The notes: generated by a model not told the origin, from the letters alone. A stretch of DNA of 41,092 bases from Rhodococcus sp. ARC_M6 (GCF_022810305.1 NZ_JALGQH010000042.1:1-41092); one strand, 5' to 3'; positions 9,111 through 16,818 are shown, counted from the first letter of the stretch. A program made the numbers and translations.

Positions 9111-9731
9111 TTACGACGCGTTGCGATCGTTCCGAGCGCAATCAACCAGTGTATCGGCTGTTCCCGCAGTGTATCCCGCATGATTCGAAGGTTCTCGTCG
9201 CCTCCGAATTATCGGGAGCACACCGAGTCGATAGCGCCACATGATCTCTCCGACAATCAGACCGGCGAACACACCGATCTTCGTTCCGTACTCCACAGAC
9301 CTCACGATCAGTTCGGTGGCAGGTCCGCCGGATGGGTCGTCGACTCCCAGTCAGGTAAGCACGAGAGCCCACGTCATCAGATAGCCGATGCCGGCACCGA
9401 TCACTGCGCCGCCGAGGATAGGCAGTGCCCACTCGGAACGACTGCGTCTGCGAGCCCCCGGCAACCAGATAACCGACCAGATTCGACCAGTTCGCTTCAA
9501 CCACACCGTCGACACGCTGCCGACACAGTCGCCTGGTAGCCCTTGCACAGGGACATCCGATCGTCCCGCCTGATCCCGCACGTCCGGGTCGAAGCCATCG
9601 TATTGCGAAAACTGTTCAGGCACTTCAATATTTCCTTCCGCTCGTACTGTGATATCGGGTCCGCCGCGATCACCTGCCGACCCTGGACTCGCGCGTATCA
9701 AGAAGCCCGACTGCGGTGGCGATCTTCTCAA
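9111..9731 (-). pseudogene. membrane-protein gene broken by an in-frame TGA
   Basis: One minus-strand frame runs from about 9731 to 9111 with a single TGA at 9351-9353. Before the stop is a membrane segment (WALPILGGAVIGAGIGYLMT). After it, in the same frame, the sequence continues sensibly (LGVDDPSGGPATELI) into a second membrane segment (GVFAGLIVGEIMWRY) and a basic cytoplasmic tail. This is the pattern of a small two-pass protein with a nonsense mutation. The true start is uncertain, because the first 70 or so codons have a non-coding look. The next gene upstream, at 9849-10220, shows the same kind of lesion. Confidence 0.55.
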
Positions 9732-9848
9732 CGGAATCGGATGAAGTGCACGGATGCCACCGCCGTCGACAACAGGACTTCATTTGAGATCAGGCAAACG
9801 GGAGCGATTCAGGCCTCCGCGAAGCCCAACGCGGATCCGGTGGCTGCA

Positions 9849-10220
9849 CTATCCGGCCGCGACACCGACGATCATCATAGAAATGACCGACATCACCGCG
9901 ATCGCCACGATGCCTAATAGCGGCCAGAAAAACGTGGGCATGTGATTTCGCTTTGACCGCCAGATGCCGATGATCGTTGCGACTAGGACAACAGGAATCC
10001 CGATTCACATCAGCATCATCGCCACCCCGATCGCGGTGGTGCTGCAGTCCTTGTAACACGAGGCAGTGACCATCGGGTAGAACATACTCAGCCAAAGTCC
10101 CACGAGTGCTGCACCGACGGCCAATATCCCGAATGCAATGGTGGCGATGATATCTACTGCCACCCAACGGGATCGGGGAACTCGAGTCCGACTGGCGGAA
10201 CGGATAGATTTTGCGGTCAC
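9849..10220 (-). pseudogene. multi-pass membrane-protein gene broken by an in-frame TGA
   Basis: From a GTG at 10220 (AGAGAG upstream) the frame encodes a basic N-terminus, a membrane segment (IIATIAFGILAVGAALVGLW), a loop with two cysteines (CYKDCSTT), and then a TGA at 10005-10007. Codon by codon the same frame goes on with a second membrane segment (IGIPVVLVATIIGIW), a loop (RSKRNHMPTFFW) and a third (LLGIVAIAVMSVISMMIVG) before a TAG at 9849. The continuation is too regular to be chance, so the gene looks inactivated by one nonsense mutation or sequencing error. Confidence 0.7.
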
Positions 10221-10294
10221 GATTTTCTCTCTGAAATTCGAGCCCTGCTAAGTGTGCGCTTTCGCCCGCAGAATTTACTGTCCCGCGGTGTGGG

Positions 10295-10711
10295 TCAGCA
10301 CCGTCCGAGAAGGGTGTTGTACACCAAAAAGAATGACAACCGAATGCGGGGATGCAGCCAGAGCGGAAAAGAAGCAAAAGTGCGCCTAGAATTCGACGGA
10401 TTCGACAGGATCCATGACATGAGCACGACGTACGCGCCGAACACCGCGACAGTCATCACGAACCAGACCACCAACGAGATGACACCGAGCTTCTTGGTGC
10501 GATCCGCTGCACGTTGGGCACCGGCGTGGTCGCCGCTCGCCCACAACGGATACACGCTCAGCGCGTGAGTGAATGCCGAAAACGCCAACGGCCAGAAGAA
10601 GACCACCGCTGCAACCGCCCAGCCGACATTCGGTCGCGGCAGGTCAGGTTGTCCGGTGAAGTCCGCCGATACAACAGCGCTCTCGTGAGTGGGTTCGTAC
10701 GTGGAATACAT
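10295..10711 (-). CDS. CD225/dispanin-like membrane protein
   Basis: 138 residues from the ATG at 10711 (AAGGA eight bases upstream; a TTG two codons earlier is less likely). The centre has the CD225 pattern: two membrane segments (AVAAVVFFWPLAFSAFTHAL and LGVISLVVWFVMTVAVFGAY) joined by a loop with VYPLWASGDHAGAQRAADR. The family includes eukaryotic IFITM proteins, which act on membrane curvature and fusion. Bacterial members are mostly uncharacterised. The last 35 residues look unrelated to the family. Transcription probably starts from the ECF-type promoter at 10750-10781, which ties it to the sigma-factor regulon. A membrane-shaping protein under the same control as dynamins is functionally suggestive. 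Confidence 0.75.
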   Translation of the reverse strand: MYSTYEPTHESAVVSADFTGQPDLPRPNVGWAVAAVVFFWPLAFSAFTHALSVYPLWASGDHAGAQRAADRTKKLGVISLVVWFVMTVAVFGAYVVLMSWILSNPSNSRRTFASFPLWLHPRIRLSFFLVYNTLLGRC

Positions 10712-10749
10712 CGTCAATGTCCTTAGCTGCTTGTTGTGAATCCGTCAGA

Positions 10750-10781
10750 GATTAGATGCGGGCCGAGCATGAAAAGTTCCC
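10750..10781 (-). promoter_or_regulatory. ECF-type promoter (site A) for the CD225-like gene
   Basis: Read on the minus strand: GGGAAC (10781-10776), a 17-base spacer, then CATCTAATC (10758-10750). The -10 ends 38 bases before the gene's ATG. It shares both boxes and the exact spacing with sites at 11096, 19112 and 19697. GGAAC-type -35 boxes are the hallmark of ECF sigma factors. Confidence 0.75.
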
Positions 10782-11095
10782 GAGAACAGACAACTTCTTT
10801 GCGGGCAGTGCGCCGAACACGGTCAGACCAGGGCGCTTGCCGGTCGCGCAATTATGTTCGCCGACAACGCTTTTCTATGTGAGTAGTGGTCGAGATCCTT
10901 AACTGCCCAGCGAGGAAGCGGTGGAGATCGCCATAAAAGCTCACCCGCATGATCGGGCCGTCAATGCTGCACCCAGACCCACTCTGGTCGCAGCCTCGGA
11001 CTGTGTGGGCTGCAACTTCACCCTCTGCGTGAAGGGCCGGCAGCGGACTCCGCCCACATCTACGTGAGGGCCGTGTCCGAGAAAAAATATTGGTC
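10782..11095. other. divergent promoter region
   Basis: About 310 bases between the two diverging ECF-type promoters. No gene is supportable; a 90-codon minus-strand frame here has no ribosome-binding site or motif. A/T-rich runs occur just upstream of the -35 boxes, for example GAAAAAATATTGG near 11081, and may act as UP-elements. Confidence 0.4.
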
Positions 11096-11126
11096 GGGAA
11101 CTTTTTGCATTCCCGCCGCATCTAAC
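11096..11126 (+). promoter_or_regulatory. ECF-type promoter (site B) for the DxDxDG-protein operon
   Basis: GGGAAC (11096-11101), a 17-base spacer, then CATCTAAC (11119-11126), 53 bases before the ATG at 11180. It is the plus-strand partner of site A, 300 bases away, so the region forms a divergent promoter pair. If the four downstream genes are one operon, the sigma factor at 13458 is expressed from this promoter and would activate itself. Confidence 0.75.
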
Positions 11127-11179
11127 TACTGACACCAGCGAACACCTCGCTGCGTCACCACAGCGAAAGGGCTCCCATC

Positions 11180-11872
11180 ATGGCTACTCCAACCGACACC
11201 TCCTCCACTGCTCAGGTCACCGGCAACCCCGACGATGCCCAGTTCAGCGGCAGCACCGACGCTCCCTCAGCCTCCCCCTGGACAGCTCCAGCCCCGGCCC
11301 CGGCCACGTCGCCGGCTTCGACCCCCCCGGAATCGGCACCTGTGTCCGGTTCAGATTCCGGCGGGTACAGCTCCGCCCGCGACATCGACGGCGACGGCAT
11401 CATCGACACCCTCGAAATCGATCTCGACGGTGACGGCGACGTCGACCAGATCAAGCACGACACCGACGGCGACGGCATCGCGGACGTCGTGGAGATCTCC
11501 TCCGCCGGTAACGGGCAGTTCGACATCGTCGACATCGACAGCAACGGTGACGGCTATGCCGATGTCACCCTCCTCGACGTCGACAACGACGGCCGCATCG
11601 ACGGCAACATCATCGACCTCAACCTCGACGGCACCGCCGACCAAGCAAACTTCGACTTCGACGGAGACGGGCGCGTCGACACCGTCCTGGTCGACACCAA
11701 CAGCGACGGAATCCTCGACGCCGGCGGAATCGACACCAACGGTGACGGCTACGCCGACCAGTTCATCACCGACCCCACCCAGACCGGCGCCTGGGAACCT
11801 GTCACCGACTACCCCGATACCTCCGAAACGTACGTCCCGGAGCCGACCGCACCCGACATGACCGATCTCTGA
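11180..11872 (+). CDS. acidic protein with about ten DxDxDG calcium-binding-type repeats
   Basis: 230 residues. The N-terminal 65 are Ala/Pro/Ser/Thr-rich. Residues about 68-193 are a run of DxDGDGxxD-like loops (DIDGDGIID, DLDGDGDVD, DTDGDGIAD, DSNGDGYAD, DVDNDGRID, DFDGDGRVD, DTNSDGILD, DTNGDGYAD). These match the Ca2+-binding loop of dockerin, thrombospondin-3 and EF-hand modules. Calcium binding is likely by motif but unproven. There is no signal peptide or membrane segment, which is odd for such repeats; the protein may stay inside or leave by an unusual route. An AAAGGG lies upstream of the ATG. It heads the operon behind promoter site B. Confidence 0.8.
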   Translation: MATPTDTSSTAQVTGNPDDAQFSGSTDAPSASPWTAPAPAPATSPASTPPESAPVSGSDSGGYSSARDIDGDGIIDTLEIDLDGDGDVDQIKHDTDGDGIADVVEISSAGNGQFDIVDIDSNGDGYADVTLLDVDNDGRIDGNIIDLNLDGTADQANFDFDGDGRVDTVLVDTNSDGILDAGGIDTNGDGYADQFITDPTQTGAWEPVTDYPDTSETYVPEPTAPDMTDL

Positions 11873-11960
11873 ACCGACAGATCGCAGTTCGCTTTACGTT
11901 GCTCTGCAACATCTTTCGTCGTCTTCCGCACTTCGGTGCCGTTATCTGATTGGGAAAGCT

Positions 11961-12926
11961 ATGTACGAGTCTTTCGGTACCGACCTCACCGACACCGACA
12001 ACTACACCGGTGGTGACAACTACCCCGATGACGGCACCGATCTGCTCGGCGACCTCGACCAGAACCCGCTCGGGGACAGTGCGGTGACCTGCATGCCGGC
12101 GATGCCGACCATGTTCGACGACACCCCTGCTCCGGACCCGGTGACGATGCCGGTCATGCCGTCGATGACGGTCCCCGACCTCGACCCTCAGGTGCAGCCA
12201 CTGCCGGAACCGGCGGCTCCGGCGCCGCTCCCACCGAACGACGAAACCCCCCCGGCTCCCGCCGAATCCCCCGCACCCGATACCGAGGGCACGCCGGTGC
12301 CGGAGGACGGAACGTACGGCACCCCCACCGCATGGACGGGCGACTGGTTTTACCAGGAAGTCGACGGTTACTGCGGGCCGTCGTCCGTCGCGCAGGTCGT
12401 CTCCGAGTACACCGGTCTCGACATCAGTGACCCGCAGCAACTCGTCGACCGCGCCCTCGAACTGGGTTTGTTCGCGAACGGTGATCCGTCGCAGGGAATG
12501 ACGTCTGCGAACATGGAAATCCTGATGGAAGACCAGGGTGTCCCGTGTCATCTCGAGCCCGGCTCGATGAGTGGTCTGGAAGAGAAACTTTCCGACGGGT
12601 ACGGGGTGATCGCGATGGTCGATTCCGGTGAAATCTGGTATCCCGGAGAGGAAACCACCGAAGACAACACTGCCGATCATGCTGTCGTCGTCGTCGGGAT
12701 CGACACCGAGCGTGGTGTCGTCATCCTGTCCGACCCCGGGCATCCGGACGGAAACCAATCCGAGGTCCCGATCTCGGTGTTCGAGGATGCGTGGGCCGAT
12801 TCGGGGCACGAGATGCTCGTCGCCGACGCCCCCGATGTCGACCTCGCGGACAGCACTACGGTCGATCCGACGCTGGCGGCGTTGACTCCGCGGCCGTGGG
12901 CGATCATTACGCTGACCCACAGCTGA
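11961..12926 (+). CDS. C39-like papain-fold peptidase domain protein
   Basis: 321 residues with a GGGAAA ribosome-binding site. The first ~120 residues are acidic then Pro-rich without a signal peptide. Residues about 125-265 resemble the C39_2 branch of papain-fold peptidases: a catalytic-type Cys at 138 in DGYCGPSSVAQVV, a His at 240 in TADHAVVVVGID, and an Asp at 258 in VILSDPGHPDG. Classical C39 peptidases cut double-glycine leaders, but stand-alone C39_2 proteins vary and some are inactive; here the triad looks intact. The gene lies 88 bases after the DxDxDG-repeat gene. A substrate within the same operon is possible but only a guess. Confidence 0.75.
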   Translation: MYESFGTDLTDTDNYTGGDNYPDDGTDLLGDLDQNPLGDSAVTCMPAMPTMFDDTPAPDPVTMPVMPSMTVPDLDPQVQPLPEPAAPAPLPPNDETPPAPAESPAPDTEGTPVPEDGTYGTPTAWTGDWFYQEVDGYCGPSSVAQVVSEYTGLDISDPQQLVDRALELGLFANGDPSQGMTSANMEILMEDQGVPCHLEPGSMSGLEEKLSDGYGVIAMVDSGEIWYPGEETTEDNTADHAVVVVGIDTERGVVILSDPGHPDGNQSEVPISVFEDAWADSGHEMLVADAPDVDLADSTTVDPTLAALTPRPWAIITLTHS

Positions 12927-12974
12927 CCCACCACCGAACCCCGCCACGCATGATCGATGAAAGTGAGACCGACA

Positions 12975-13316
12975 ATGTCCGGTGACGAGCGCAGCCTGTT
13001 CGAGGAACTGGGGATCTCGAAGGAGTCGCTGCTGCCCGAACCACCCGAGGACGTGTGGTCGGCGGCTCTTGCGCGCGCGCTGGACCCCGAGAGTGCGCCG
13101 GTCGACGACGCGCTGGTTCCGCAGATGGACGACGATCCCGTTTACACCGAGTTCGGCGGGGATGGTTCGGCGTTGCTCGATGGGGACGACGGTGCCGATT
13201 CCGCTGATGGTGACGGGTCTGATGTGGACTTCCGGGACTTCGGCGACATCGACAGTTCCGACGACGCGGTGGAGGACATCGACGACATCGACCTCGGCGA
13301 TGGCGGCGGCTTCTAA
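12975..13316 (+). CDS. small acidic protein of unknown function
   Basis: 113 residues from the ATG at 12975, or 119 from 12957. The later start is preferred because GAAAGTGAG sits just upstream and the protein then begins MSGDERSLFEELGIS. The N-terminal 40 residues have helical character with LLPEPPEDVWSAALARALD, which looks like a binding motif. The remainder is extremely acidic and Gly-rich (DDGADSADGDGSDVDF, EDIDDIDLGDGGGF). There are no membrane segments. It sits between the C39-like gene and the ECF sigma gene, where an anti-sigma factor would often be. It has no zinc-binding or membrane features of known anti-sigma families, so any such role is conjecture. Confidence 0.65.
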   Translation: MSGDERSLFEELGISKESLLPEPPEDVWSAALARALDPESAPVDDALVPQMDDDPVYTEFGGDGSALLDGDDGADSADGDGSDVDFRDFGDIDSSDDAVEDIDDIDLGDGGGF

Positions 13317-13457
13317 AGCCCGCCTCGAGGGTTTTCGGGACGAACCGGATAACGCTCCCACCGGCGAATCTTCGCAGAACGGACGCGGCGGCGGGCACCC
13401 GACCACGCACTGAGCGGCGGCCGATACTCTGACCGCGAACCAACCGGGGGGATACCG

Positions 13458-13982
13458 ATGGACGACACCGAACTACTGGCACTGTGCCGAGAAGGCGACG
13501 CCGCAGCGTTCGGCGAACTCGTCCGCCGGCACCGCAATCACGCGTGGGCGGTGTGCCTGCAGATCACCTGGAATCAGCACGATGCGGAAGATGCTCTCCA
13601 GGACGCACTGACCGCGGCCTGGCAGAACTTGCACCGCTTCCGCGGCGACGCGAGGTTCGGTACGTGGTTGCAACGCATCGCCGCGAACGCGGCACTCGCC
13701 GCGATCCGCCGCCGCACCCCAATCCCGACAACGCCGGACGAGCATGTCGAACTTCATGATCTGGCGCCGTTGACGGCGGAGCGCGTCGTCGACGTCGATG
13801 CAGTCCGGACCGCTCTGGCCAGGCTTTCGGAAGATTTTCGGGTCGCGATCGTGCTTCGCGAATTTGCTGATTTTTCCTACGAGGAGATCGCCGAACATCA
13901 GGGGATCAACGTTCAAACGGTGCGAAGTCGCCTCAACCGGGCCCGCCGACAGCTCGCCGCCGCCCTCGCGCCCGTCGAATGA
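13458..13982 (+). CDS. ECF-family RNA polymerase sigma factor
   Basis: 174 residues from an ATG behind a GGGGGG ribosome-binding site. Region 2 (about residues 10-80) contains DAEDALQDALTAAWQNLHRF and the -10-recognition stretch RFGTWLQRIAANAALAAIRR. Region 4 (about 112-170) contains LSEDFRVAIVLREFADFSYE and a helix-turn-helix ending NVQTVRSRLNRARRQLAAA. This is the full two-domain ECF architecture at normal length, with no C-terminal extension. No zinc-binding or membrane anti-sigma gene is adjacent. It ends the operon starting at 11180. It is the obvious candidate to recognise the four GGGAAC-N17-CATCTAA promoters in the window, one of which precedes its own operon. Confidence 0.9.
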   Translation: MDDTELLALCREGDAAAFGELVRRHRNHAWAVCLQITWNQHDAEDALQDALTAAWQNLHRFRGDARFGTWLQRIAANAALAAIRRRTPIPTTPDEHVELHDLAPLTAERVVDVDAVRTALARLSEDFRVAIVLREFADFSYEEIAEHQGINVQTVRSRLNRARRQLAAALAPVE

Positions 13983-14146
13983 CCCCAGGTCGCCGAGCTT
14001 TGGCACTGTGTTCGCCGCGGCGGTAGGTTCGTCTACCGTCCCTGGCGGTGTTTTCACTTCAGGGCGGTGGCCCGCTCGGTACCGGGTTGCGATCAGGGGA
14101 GTTGGTCGTTGAGACTACCCGCTCCGAAGCTGTCTCTTGCCTTCCG

Positions 14147-14539
14147 TCACAGAGAAACGCTGTGCGGGTAGACCACTTTTCCGTTCTCCTTCACCCACGT
14201 CTCGTCTGCGCCGTCGAAGCTTTCGACGAACAACTCCACCGTGGGAATCTCGGCGGCGAGCGGATCGTCAAAGGTCGCGCGGGCGTTGTGGGCGCACACC
14301 GTAAACTGCTGCCTCCGGTGTAGAGGGCGTCGATGACGAACGCGGGCGTGAAGCGGCCACCGAGAGGATCGCCGCCACGCAGCGCTGTTTCACGGCCCCG
14401 CCACCACCGGTTGAGGGCGCGTGCCCGCGTAATATCTTGTGGCGCTTCGACATCGAGGATCGTCAACTTTTGGTAGTCAGCTTCGACGAGTTCGGACAGC
14501 AGGCGCCGGCCCAGACCTGGCCAGCTGAAAGTCCCTTCC
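14147..14539 (-). pseudogene. zeta-type toxin, 3' fragment (frameshifted)
   Basis: This is the C-terminal part of the toxin whose 5' part is at 15876-16357; the IS element at 14540-15875 lies between. It begins in frame with KEGTFSWPGLGRRLLSEL and continues through ARALNRWWRGRE to FTPAFVIDALYTGG. Near 14310-14325 the sense moves to another frame (FTVCAHNARATFDDP, then EIPTVELFVESF), which ends at 14147. The fragment is therefore doubly broken, by the insertion and by a small indel. Zeta toxins phosphorylate UDP-N-acetylglucosamine and so block wall synthesis; this one cannot be made intact. Confidence 0.75.
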
Positions 14540-14700
14540 TTGACTTCCTCTCGGCCGTTCAACGACCAAGATTCCCCACGAGACTCACACCCCGTAGTCG
14601 CCCCTGAAACTCACATCCCAGGGTTCCTGTTTCACAGACAGTTGCCTCGCCTCGCTTACACGAGAAGAGGACTCACACCATCTCCACAGGCTGACACCGC
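14540..14700 (-). ncRNA. putative omega RNA (reRNA) region of the TnpB element
   Basis: In studied IS200/IS605 elements the guide RNA of TnpB comes from the 3' end of tnpB through the right end, with its guide taken from flanking DNA. Here that corresponds to the end of tnpB, the ~115-base non-coding tail and the right-end hairpin. The flanking guide would come from the toxin gene. This is inferred from position only; the RNA 5' end is unknown. Confidence 0.35.
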
Positions 14701-15798
14701 CAGTCCGACGGCCAAAATATTGATCGCAGCATTCACATCCCGATCGTGAACGGCACCGCACCGACACGTCCACACCCGCACATCCAACGGCAACGACTCC
14801 ACCACAACACCGCATACCGAGCAGGTCTTCGACGACGGATAAAACCGGTCGATCGCCACCACCCGCCGCCCGTACCAGCCCGCCTTGTATTCGAGCATCG
14901 ACCGGAACTCCGACCACGCCGCATCCGAAATCGCCCGCGACAAACTGCGATTCTTCAGCATGTTCCGCACACTCAACGTCTCGACGGCGATCACTTGGTT
15001 TTCGCGCACCAGCCGAGTGGAGAGTTTGTGCAGATGATCGCGCCGCCGATCGGCAACGCGCCCATAGATTTTCGCTACCTTCAACCGGGCCTTCGCCCGG
15101 TTTGCGGATCCTTTCTGTTTCTTCGCCAGCGCCCGGTGGGCTTTCGCCAATCGGACGCGATCCTTCGCCTCATGACGCGGGTTGTCGATCTTCTCCCCCG
15201 TCGAGAGTGTGAACAGGCTCGTGATCCCGGCATCGACCCCCACCACTCGATCCGCCGGAGTGAACTCCGTGATCGTCTCCTCGACGAGAATCGAAAGATG
15301 GTACTGGCCACGCGAATTGCGGGACACCGTCACCTGAGATGGAACGGCACCGTCGGGCAATGGTCTCGACCATCGGATGTTCAACGGCTCCGACTGCTTC
15401 GCCAACCGAACGACACCGCCCCGGTAGGTGAAGCAGTTCGCAAAATACGTTGCCGAATCCTTCGAGACACCCTTTTTCTTGAACGTCGGATACCGGGTCT
15501 GTTTCCGCCAAAATTTGTCGAATGCGCCTTGCAGCTGCCGTAATGCTTCCTGCAGTGGCCCTTTCGACGGCTCCGCCAACCACGTCGTGTCCGGCTCACG
15601 TTTCCAGCCGGTGAGCATCTTCGACGTATCCGCATACGAAACCCGCTGCTGCTCCTGCTGCCAGGCGCGGGATCGCTCAGCCAGTGCACGGTTGTAGACG
15701 TAACGAGTGCATCCGAACGTACGGGCAAGCTGCTCAGCTTGCCCGTCGCTCGGATAGAAACGGTACTTGTAGGCCCGCTTCACCACCCCCGTAGCCAT
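14656..15798 (-). CDS. tnpB: TnpB RNA-guided nuclease of an IS200/IS605 element
   Basis: 380 residues from the ATG at 15798, which begins the typical VKRAYKYRFYPSDGQ after a short lead; an upstream start at 15822 is possible. The N-terminal helix-turn-helix/WED region is followed by a split RuvC domain with Asp189 (VVGVDAGI), Glu273 (VIAVETLSVRNM) and Asp354 (HDRDVNAAINIL). A zinc ribbon (CSVCG ... WTCRCG) precedes the last motif. All three catalytic acids and the zinc ligands are present, and the length is standard, so it is probably active. TnpB proteins cut DNA matching their omega RNA guide and help the element persist. Confidence 0.88.
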   Translation of the reverse strand: MATGVVKRAYKYRFYPSDGQAEQLARTFGCTRYVYNRALAERSRAWQQEQQRVSYADTSKMLTGWKREPDTTWLAEPSKGPLQEALRQLQGAFDKFWRKQTRYPTFKKKGVSKDSATYFANCFTYRGGVVRLAKQSEPLNIRWSRPLPDGAVPSQVTVSRNSRGQYHLSILVEETITEFTPADRVVGVDAGITSLFTLSTGEKIDNPRHEAKDRVRLAKAHRALAKKQKGSANRAKARLKVAKIYGRVADRRRDHLHKLSTRLVRENQVIAVETLSVRNMLKNRSLSRAISDAAWSEFRSMLEYKAGWYGRRVVAIDRFYPSSKTCSVCGVVVESLPLDVRVWTCRCGAVHDRDVNAAINILAVGLAVSACGDGVSPLLV

Positions 15799-15875
15799 AC
15801 CCGAGACACTAACGGCAGCCACCGACAGGTTCGGCTATCCCGGCCCTGAAGGACCGGGTTTGCGCCGAAGGATCA

Positions 15876-16357
15876 TTGATCACTACGTTTTCGCCGATGT
15901 TCACGCAGCGTTCGGTAATGGCATCGATGATGATCATCGACTCCGTGTGTACGAGTGTCGCGAGCTCACGGGGCATCAGGTGGTGTCCGTCTGCGAGTTC
16001 AATCTCGAGGAGGTCGTCGTAGAAACCCTGCTCGAGCGCGTCGCGCAGTAGATAATCCTTGACTCGGTCGGCGTCGAGGACTCTCCATCCTCGGCCGGCG
16101 AGTTCGCGGCGTTCGATGCTGGAGCTTTTCCCGGCCGCGGGTGGGCCGGCCGTTGCCAGCGCCAGGAATTGCCCGCCCACGGCGATTTCGGTTTGCTCGG
16201 CCAGGTACATCTCGACGATGGTCCTGCGGGTTCGGCTACGCGATTCCGCATCCCGTGCGTGTGCGGAGGATCGGGCTCCGTTCTTGTCCAACGGCTGATT
16301 CGTGCCACAGAGTGTTTCGAGCTGAGCTGCAACCGCCTCTAATTGTTCAGAGTGCAT
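15876..16357 (-). pseudogene. zeta-type toxin, 5' fragment
   Basis: Starts at the ATG at 16357, which overlaps the stop of the antitoxin gene by 11 bases, as in coupled toxin-antitoxin pairs. It encodes about 160 residues: a helical lead, the Walker A motif GPPAAGKSS (residues 71-79), LDADRVKDYLL with the acidic residues expected in zeta kinases, a typical LADGHHLMPRELATLVHTES stretch, and ITERCVNIGENVVI. The IS element then interrupts it. The protein that could be made runs about 22 codons into the IS before a stop at 15809 and lacks the C-terminal half. The first domain of the kinase fold is present, but the toxin is almost certainly dead. Confidence 0.82.
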
Positions 16358-16799
16358 TCGCCTGCGCACGCTGATCGGCGGTGCCCTCGAACAGTGCATG
16401 ACGGTCGTCATCGGTGAGGAGGTCCCCGGCGCGTTCGATCTGATCCCACGTTCCTCGTACGTACGATTCCCCGATCGGGTCATCCTGTGCGATGTGACCG
16501 AAGGTGTAGTCCCAGTGGAGGAGTTCGCGCATCATCTGCTCGTGGCTGATGTGGCCGGCAGCGTGTTCGAGCATCACTTCACGGGGACTGCGCTCGCGGG
16601 CAGAGGGGTTCAGGCGCAACTTCTTCAGGATCCGGCTGACCTCGGGTTGCTGGACACCGAGCATCTGGGCGATGGTGCGTTGCGGGACGTTGTCGTCGGT
16701 CGCTTTGCCTACTGCTCGCAGGAGTTTGAAGTGCAGCAGTTCCTTCTCCGCTGGGATGGCGCGGAGGTCACGTTCGATTCCGTAGTCGACGGTCATCAT
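16347..16799 (-). CDS. helix-turn-helix antitoxin of the zeta-type module
   Basis: 150 residues starting at tandem ATGs behind GAGAGGGG. Residues about 15-65 contain a helix-turn-helix (TIAQMLGVQQPEVSRILKKL), so it probably binds its own promoter. The C-terminal half (SPREVMLEHAAGHISHEQM, MRELLHWDYTFGHI, GTWDQIERAGDLLTDDD) is shared with the protein at 38813-39286. The gene is intact and overlaps the broken toxin gene. The antitoxin role is inferred from this overlap and order. With the toxin disrupted it may persist as a repressor or an immunity factor against related toxins. Confidence 0.72.
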   Translation of the reverse strand: MMTVDYGIERDLRAIPAEKELLHFKLLRAVGKATDDNVPQRTIAQMLGVQQPEVSRILKKLRLNPSARERSPREVMLEHAAGHISHEQMMRELLHWDYTFGHIAQDDPIGESYVRGTWDQIERAGDLLTDDDRHALFEGTADQRAQANAL

Positions 16800-16818
16800 A
16801 TTCCCCTCTCAGCTGCTG

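Larger units (their letters stand above)
14540..15875 (-). mobile_element. IS200/IS605-type element with tnpB only, inserted in a zeta toxin gene
   Basis: A 1336-base element without a tnpA gene. Its right end (minus strand) finishes GAGGAAGTCAA after a hairpin at about 14545-14570. Its left end starts TGATCC right after a TCAA in the toxin gene and carries a hairpin at 15839-15858 (CCCGG..CC/GG..CCGGG). TCAA target flanking the left end, TCAA closing the right end, no target duplication and subterminal hairpins are the signature of this family. Removing 14540-15875 joins GTGATCAA to GGAAGGGACT and restores the toxin frame (VIKEGTFSW), which fixes the boundaries. Movement would need a TnpA supplied elsewhere. 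Confidence 0.8.

Noticed and set aside
9351..10007. TGA recoding (selenocysteine) at the two in-frame stops
   Set aside because: No selenocysteine insertion hairpin or selenoprotein family is evident, and the proteins are small membrane proteins. Nonsense mutation or sequencing error is simpler.
11802..13406. Long minus-strand open frame opposite the DxDxDG/C39 operon
   Set aside because: It is rich in Arg/His/Val/Gly with no ribosome-binding site and is the complement of real acidic genes whose repeats force an open opposite frame.
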